Positions 57,750 through 64,000 of a DNA stretch of 64,000 bases are shown piece by piece. Below the pieces are notes generated by a model. That model was not told where the DNA came from and made no database searches. It was given only the letters and a program-made list of their open reading frames with translations. The translations under genes were made by a program, and so were the position numbers. Every line of letters starts with the position of its first letter. Position 1 is the first letter of the stretch. Origin of the DNA: Saururus chinensis (taxonomy: Eukaryota; Streptophyta; Magnoliopsida; Piperales; Saururaceae); the NCBI GenBank assembly GCA_035235625.1, contig CP141142.1:39814995-39878994 (forward strand), in the 5' to 3' direction.

Positions 57750-60700
57750 TGTCACGCCCCAGCGATGCCCGACCCGAGCCGAACCCGGCCCAGGGGCCGG
57801 TCAAGCGCGCGGGGGCGACGAAGTAAAAATTGAGAAATGTTCTAGCGGAAGACTTAACCCTAACCACAGGCGATTAACAGCAACACGGAGTGCGCACAAT
57901 CCTTTGAGCAAGAGTAAATAAAAGGGAAGAAAAAGGTGTTGCTTATCACAAAGTAAACAACAATCTCAAACCCACAAAATTAGTTAAGTAAAGCCCACAC
58001 CGGCTCAAAATAAGTCATAATCATCACAACTGTAGTATATGACATAAATCCAAAACAAGAACCCTTCACAAAGGTTCGAACATAAAGCATGAAATAAACG
58101 AAGGTAAGTCATGCAACGATCTCCATAATCACACCCAAGCTACCTCTGACCTTTCCTCAAAGAGGCAATCCTGTCCGTCTGCGTGTCGCACCACGCAGCC
58201 CCAAATCAAAACATAAAAGAGGGGTGAGTTTTAACACTCAGCAATGGTTTTAATATCACTGTCAACGTAGAAAATACGATAGCTTAGAAATGAGATCGTT
58301 CAGATCAAAGATTTACATGGTGCATCACTTTCTGATCACACATTCATATCACCTAACACTGCATCATAATGCATAATTCAACCTGCATGGATGTATCTCT
58401 AGCATACATATTCCCACATGCATTCACATCATAACCAATCCCGCATGGATGTATCTCTAACATACATATTCCCACATGCATAATATCATCACAACCTGCA
58501 TGGATGTATCTCTAACATACATATTCCCACATGCATAATAGCATCACAACCTGCATGGATGTATCTCTAACATACATATCCCACATGCATAATAGCATCA
58601 CAACCTGCATGGATGTATCTCTAACATACATATTCCCACATGCATAATAGCATCACAACCTGCATGGATGTATCTCTAACATACATATTCCACATGCATA
58701 ATATCATCACAACCTGCATGGATGTATCTCTAACATACATATTCCCACATGCATAATAGCATCACAACCTGCATGGATGTATCTCTAACATACATATCCC
58801 ACATGCATAATAGCATCACAACCTGCATGGATGTATCTCTAACATACATATTCCCACATGCATAATAGCATCACAACCTGCATGGATGTATCTCTAACAT
58901 ACATATTCCACATGCATAATATCATCACAACCTGCATGGATGTATCTCTAACATACATATTTCCACATGCATTTCATCATCAAGGTCAACATGCATGGAT
59001 GTATCTCTAACATACATATTTCCACATGCATTTCATCATCAAAGTCAATATGCATGGATGTATCTCTAACATACATATTCCACATGCATAACATCAAAAT
59101 CAACATGCATGGATGTATCTCTAACATACATATTCCCACATGCATAATGTCATTACAATCAACCTCCATCAAGGAGTAATCACACATTAACGTCACATAG
59201 ACGGGAGCATAGACAAGGCCACGAAGGCGTGTCATGGTACAAAATTCTACACAAGAATTCAAGAAAGATCGGGGTTGTCAATCCCTAATACTGCTCGCCC
59301 TGGACGATCCTGGCCAAGGATGTCCCATTCTCACACAGAGAATCTAGAGTAGGGGTGTTCACCCAGGGACATCTCCTGCGGAGGGAAGAGCCCGAGTTCT
59401 CACACAGAGAACCGTAGAACATGTGGTAGCGGGGTGCACACGGCATACCACACTGGATTCTCAGGGTCCAGATGACACACATAATAATATTCTCACATAT
59501 CCGCAAGACAAGTACACAACTCGTCCCCACATCCTTCCATTTAACAAGACTCAACCGGGGAGTGCACTCGTTCCACACAGGAACTCCAAATCGTTCCACA
59601 CGGGAACTTCAAATCGTTCCACACAGGAACTTCAAATCAAAATATGTCCTTTTGGACCAATCAACTTGCGATTAATCCACGACCGATAAACCCGGCACAC
59701 AATTCCATCACATTGCATCCAATCGGTCAAATTCGATTAATCACGATGAAGCCTCAATTGGAAATCCATTTTTATGATGCGTGCAGCATGGTACATGCGT
59801 GGGCAAAGCATACATGAATCCTAATCATGATAAGTGCTCTCACCAGCCCCTAATGCATCATTCATAATCACGATATTAAGCTTCAACATCATCATTTAAC
59901 CCCCACATGTGTGTGTGTATAACTAGTAGAAGCCTTTCACATAATGCATATTAACATGCTTGAAAATCAACTCACTACCACACTACACATGTGAATTTCT
60001 ACCTAAACATGAATTCCAGCGGAAATCATAGTAGAAGAATCGTTAAAATCATAGTTAAATTCAAAACTCAACCACAAAGGCTAAACACCTATAACATCAC
60101 TCATTTCATCATTGAGTCATGGCATTCACCAACATTCACACACCATTAATCACAATTTATCATGACAAATCAGTCCAACAATGATTGTAGTCCTACTGAA
60201 AATATATGCTTAACCAAAGGGAAACAACCATTCATAATTTCAAGATAACGATTCCAACATCATGCCACAAAACATAAGTCATCCCACCATCTCTAAGCAT
60301 ATGTCTCAACTCTATAAACTCAATAGCATGCATTTTCAGTAGCCTAACATAGCTTAAAACACTCCACATTCATATAAAATTGGCAAGCTAAAGTGGAATC
60401 ATCAAAATAGGCATCATACACACAACATACAATTTCCTGTGTAGCCGATCGATCGCCCTTCAGGCCGTTCAATCGGTTACACGCAAAAATTTGAAATTTT
60501 CAGTTCAGCCGATCGATCGCCCTACAAGGCCGATCGATCGCCAACACGGCAGAACAGTCATCTTCCTTTCGCAAAATCAAACCGAAACACCATAGATAAC
60601 ACTTCAAATCCACATCTAACACCCTAATCATCATCAAAAGTCCTCCTTGACTTCCAGAATATCAAACCAAACCATAATAATGCTAAACCCTAAGAAATCG

Positions 60701-61639
60701 GGATTAAATAATTCCATCTTCTAATCTTACCATTAACACACTAAATCAAGCAAACCATTTCGAAATAAGCCAAAAATGAAGAGTTTTACCATGGATAAAC
60801 AGAGATTTTGAAGACCCATTACCTTAGCACTTGATTAAGCTCGGATTGAAGAGTCACCCTTCTTGAAATCCTTGAAAACACAATGAGTTTGAATTAAACT
60901 CTAATAGAAATCGATTTACCCAAGAAATCCCTAATTAAACCTTAGATCTAGGGCTTGTTGGTAGTAAAAATAGAATTTTGAATGTTAGGGTTTGTAGTAA
61001 AACACAAATCAGTAACTTTTGATGGTCAAAAACGAATTGAATCAAAGGGAAAATGGTAGATTTGGAAGAAATTAAGAGAAAAGCCAATGATTAGTGCTTA
61101 ATTAGAGTAAGTTTACCTTAATCGGCTTCTAATTCGGGCCTAAGTGGGGATTAGGCCAGCCTTCCTTCCTTAGCCTATTCCCAAAAATGGAAATGGCTCA
61201 GGTTTGCCCTTTTATAGTAAGGGTTGGGGTAGGCATAGGTAAGTTTTGGGGTGTAAATATGAAAAGTAGGCTAAAAGTGGGTATTTTACAAATTTAAGCA
61301 TAATTTAAGCCTAATAAAATTCTGAAAATTTTTGTGGGACCTTAAGTATATGTCTAGGTTTATTTGACACAAAAATAAATTTTTCGACGGTGGGGCCCAC
61401 AGGGGTCCCGCCAAAACCCTAATTTTTGGGAAAATAGTAAAAATTCTGAAAAATCTCAAAAATTCACATTTGGTTTAAAATCACTTAAAACCACAAATGT
61501 TGAAGTTAATTTTGGTTAAAACCATCACAAACTCTATTTATTTCATGAAATCACCGAATAAGATCAGAAACGCGTAAATCTCACGGTAATCCATAATTAA
61601 AGAAAACCAAAACCCGGTTCAAAGATGAGGGTCCTTACA
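57750..61639 (-). mobile_element. Solo LTR R2, chromovirus (Tekay/Del-like) type (fossil), 3.89 kb
   Basis: On the plus strand it begins TGTCACGCCCC and ends GGGTCCTTACA. The 5-bp target duplication is GCATG (57745-57749, 61640-61644). It is the inverted counterpart of the 49298-52851 copy and close to it by eye. Two palindrome pairs lie at 60446-60540, TGTGT-loop hairpins at about 59250-59633, and about 14 minisatellite units at 58383-59150. Confidence 0.86.
58383..59150 (-). repeat. LTR minisatellite, 53-60-bp unit, about 14 copies
   Basis: Units read 'cctgcatggatgtatctc', 'taacatacatattcccacat' and 'gcataatagcatcac' on the plus strand. ATGTAT and ATACAT in each unit are complementary around a 7-base CTCTAAC loop, so every unit can form a small hairpin. 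The last three or four units are more diverged. Confidence 0.92.
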
Positions 61640-62646
61640 GCATGAGCATTATGGAAGACTTGTATTTCTTGTCAATCTGTGTCCATGAGCATAGTTGGGA
61701 TCCTCTTTTCCAGATTCGTGGCAGGCTATTGAGAACCATAGGGATTTGAGTGAAGTTATTATTAAGTAATCTACTCCAATGTTGGAGTTCTATATTTGGG
61801 AATTTCTTCGAGAATCGAGTTATCTCTGAGTGAACACATATTTATATTATGTTAAACCTAGAATTGGGTCAGAACAATGAAGGGTGGTTAGTGTCATGTG
61901 TCATTTTACTTGGTATATAATGTGTTTGTATGTCCAAGAAATTGGACAAGGGTGTTAATTATTGAACAAGGGTTGTGAGATAATTAATAACATTGATTGT
62001 TAACTAGCACAAGTGGAACGATTAAAGGACTTGCGTAAAATGTAGGTTAATTGAAAATACTTAAGCATTGCATGTTTGATATTATGCTTCTTAAAATAAT
62101 ATAGTTTATATGTAGAACTACGTCTAGATCCAATATTGTTGGAAATATTAGAGATATTGTTTGACGGGTACATATAAAACTAACATCGGGTGATGTTGGC
62201 CCAATCTGAAAAATATTAATAAAACCTTTTGTTCCTTTGAAAACTCCTCTTGAGTGTGGAGAGGTGCTATCGTTGTTTTTTGGTTGTTTGGTTTTTTTGG
62301 TTGTAGGATCTTCAAGTGAGGACAAGGAAGACCAATACAGGCGAACATGGGATGTAGTTCCCTGTTTTTCAAATTTTGTAAGTATATCTTTGGAGTGATA
62401 GTCAACTTAGTTATTTATTTTAAGATGGATGACAGACTTGTATTTAGATAGATAGGCTATTCTTTATAGATTTTTTATGTGTGTAATAATATCATATAAT
62501 TTAATATTCATATTTGTGAACCCCAGTTATCATGACTTAGATATTTAATCAAATGGTTTATTTTGTACTTAAGAAAAAAAAATTCTTGTGACTTACGGTT
62601 CATGCTATTTGAAAAGGCTTTTAAAAATCTGGGTCATGACAATAAT

Positions 62647-63780
62647 AGTAAAAAATGTACTAACCCTATGACACTCCTCATGCATCATAATTTCTTCTTG
62701 CTATTTAATATTTGAATTATAATATTCAAACAAAGATAGTCCCATTAACTCATTCATTAATATTACAAAAGTTTACAACAACAAACATTTATTACAACAA
62801 GTCTCCAGGATAATTGTGCATAGAGTTGATAATTTATATAGATCATTGTCAAGGCATTACTTGCCTTAACACATTGTCAAATATTAGCTAAAGTTTATTG
62901 TAGAAGATAATATATAATTTCATTCAGAAACTTTTCTTTCTTCCTTCACTTCTAGCTTGGTTGTGGTCCTTGCAAAATTTGGGGATGGGTGAGTATATTT
63001 ATACTCAATAGGTTGTGCGAAATTCTAAAAACATGTTATTCTAGAGTCTTTGAAATATACCCATAATCATAGCATAAAATTTTTTCTTGACATAAAACAT
63101 TTGATGGAAAAAAAATCATCTAAGCACATACAGAAATCAGAAATCAGAAATTAGATCTTTGAGTTGTGATACTCATAGGGTCACGGAAGCCAGAAGGGTT
63201 AGAGTTTTCCCATGATACTCCTCACCTATGCACACCAGAGCCTTTATATGGTGGGTATCCAAATTATAATTCCTCATGGAACTATACAGAGGATTTAAGT
63301 ACCCAAAACATAACATGCAATATTAAATTAATTTACAAACAACATTTATATCTAGAAAGCCATAAGGCTTGTACTAATACAAGATTTCAAAATAATAAGA
63401 AACTGCTAATACAACATCAATTTAGAAGTTAAAATTCCCTACATCAACCTTTGAAGGTGATTTTCTCTATTTCAGAGAATTCAAATGAAGAAAATAACTC
63501 GCCACTGCGTTCAACATGCTTGATTTAGTTAGAAATGCCTCTTGAATTGTCTGAATAGGACTCCGAACGATGAAGAAATGAGCAAGAGAAATTTTTGAGG
63601 TGTGCAGAAGAAGAACTGGCGTACTGAGCCTATTTATAGGCTTGGCATGCCCGTTGGCACATGACACGCATCTGGACGCACTATCACGGATCTGGTTCGG
63701 ACACATTTGTATATACCTTTTAAATATATTTTAACATCTTTCTTTATGTTTTTATATATTTTCCTTTATTTTTATGTAAT
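62647..63780 (-). other. LTR-like regulatory sequence, minus orientation, unresolved
   Basis: On the minus strand 'cctataaatagg' at about 63630-63640 is a TATA-like box. Far downstream 'gagtataaatatactcaccc' (about 62985-63010) resembles the terminal part of the 24660-29310 LTR. No bounded ends or coding domains were found, so family and extent are uncertain. Confidence 0.35.
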
Positions 63781-64000
63781 TATGCCCATAGAGCCAATTT
63801 GGCTGCCACTCTAACAATATTTGAAAAATCCCTTATGCTATATAGGGGGGAGAGTAGTGTTTGTATGGTTGGCTCATGTGTTTTGCACTCATTGCTTTAT
63901 AAATGCGTTGATAGTTAATGCAATGCATCTTTATGCTTGTGTTCATTTGTTTGTTTGCAATGTGTCACTCTCGTTCCCCCTACCTCTTGCTTTGTAAGGC
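63781..64000. other. Window edge, nothing recognised
   Basis: AT-rich to mixed sequence with no supported feature. Confidence 0.5.

Larger units (their letters stand above)
54764..62641 (+). mobile_element. Solo LTR, chromovirus-type (fossil), ~4.0 kb, split by a nested LTR
   Basis: It begins TGTAACGTCCGAGAATTT and ends CTGGGTCATGACA, with target duplication ATAAT (54759-54763, 62642-62646). Removing the nested 57750-61639 LTR and its duplication leaves about 3,983 bp. A GC-rich stretch at about 55380-56100 parallels the GC-rich half of the 24660-29310 LTR, although the sequences differ. No internal region is seen. Confidence 0.82.

Noticed and set aside
58383-59150. Regular direct repeats resembling a CRISPR array
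   Set aside because: Units are contiguous copies without unique spacers, inside a plant LTR. This is a minisatellite.

Overview
This is nuclear DNA of a flowering plant: AT-rich, intron-bearing genes far apart, and most of the space filled by long terminal repeats (LTRs), MITEs and tandem repeats. The gene families and the chromovirus-like and Athila-like repeats are pan-angiosperm, so I do not name a species.

Three host genes can be assembled exon by exon with every reading frame closing. (1) Minus strand 7627-8939: a two-exon WUSCHEL-related homeobox gene of the WOX3/PRESSED FLOWER type (206 aa, homeodomain plus WUS box). (2) Plus strand 31313-32293: a three-exon CCT-motif (CMF) regulator, 242 aa, or 264 aa with an alternative first donor. 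(3) Minus strand 34953-40306: a six-exon RNase P/MRP p30 subunit (RPP30; GAF1 in Arabidopsis), 719 aa, with a long acidic C-terminal extension containing internal peptide repeats. The three have unrelated jobs (lateral-organ development, transcription regulation, tRNA/rRNA processing) and are not an operon.

Layout: 1-7.1 kb is nested MITE/hAT/Harbinger debris; 7.6-9.1 kb WOX3; 9.2-19.7 kb sparse intergenic DNA with Stowaway-like MITEs and a 0.5 kb tandem duplication; 19.7-21.0 kb a Harbinger-type MITE, a young 144-bp foldback MITE and a 10-bp-period AT-rich repeat; 22.1-30.1 kb a tandem-repeat block interrupted by two solo LTRs of different families; 31.2-32.3 kb the CCT gene; 35-40.3 kb RPP30; 40.6-42.9 kb a long-inverted-repeat element carrying a small solo LTR; 43.1-62.6 kb a pile of solo or partial LTRs of chromovirus (Tekay/Del-like) type, nested and in both orientations, with no internal retroelement coding region seen; 62.6-64 kb further repeat-like DNA.

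The most unusual signals lie inside the LTRs: regularly phased pairs of 10-bp palindromes (about 20 bp within a pair, 44-45 bp between pairs) shared by two LTR families; arrays of short hairpins whose stems differ yet stay complementary around a constant TGTGT loop; a strand-specific array of about 37 GTAAG splice-donor-like words; and a 55-60 bp minisatellite present in about 1, 2, 7 and 14 copies in different LTR copies.
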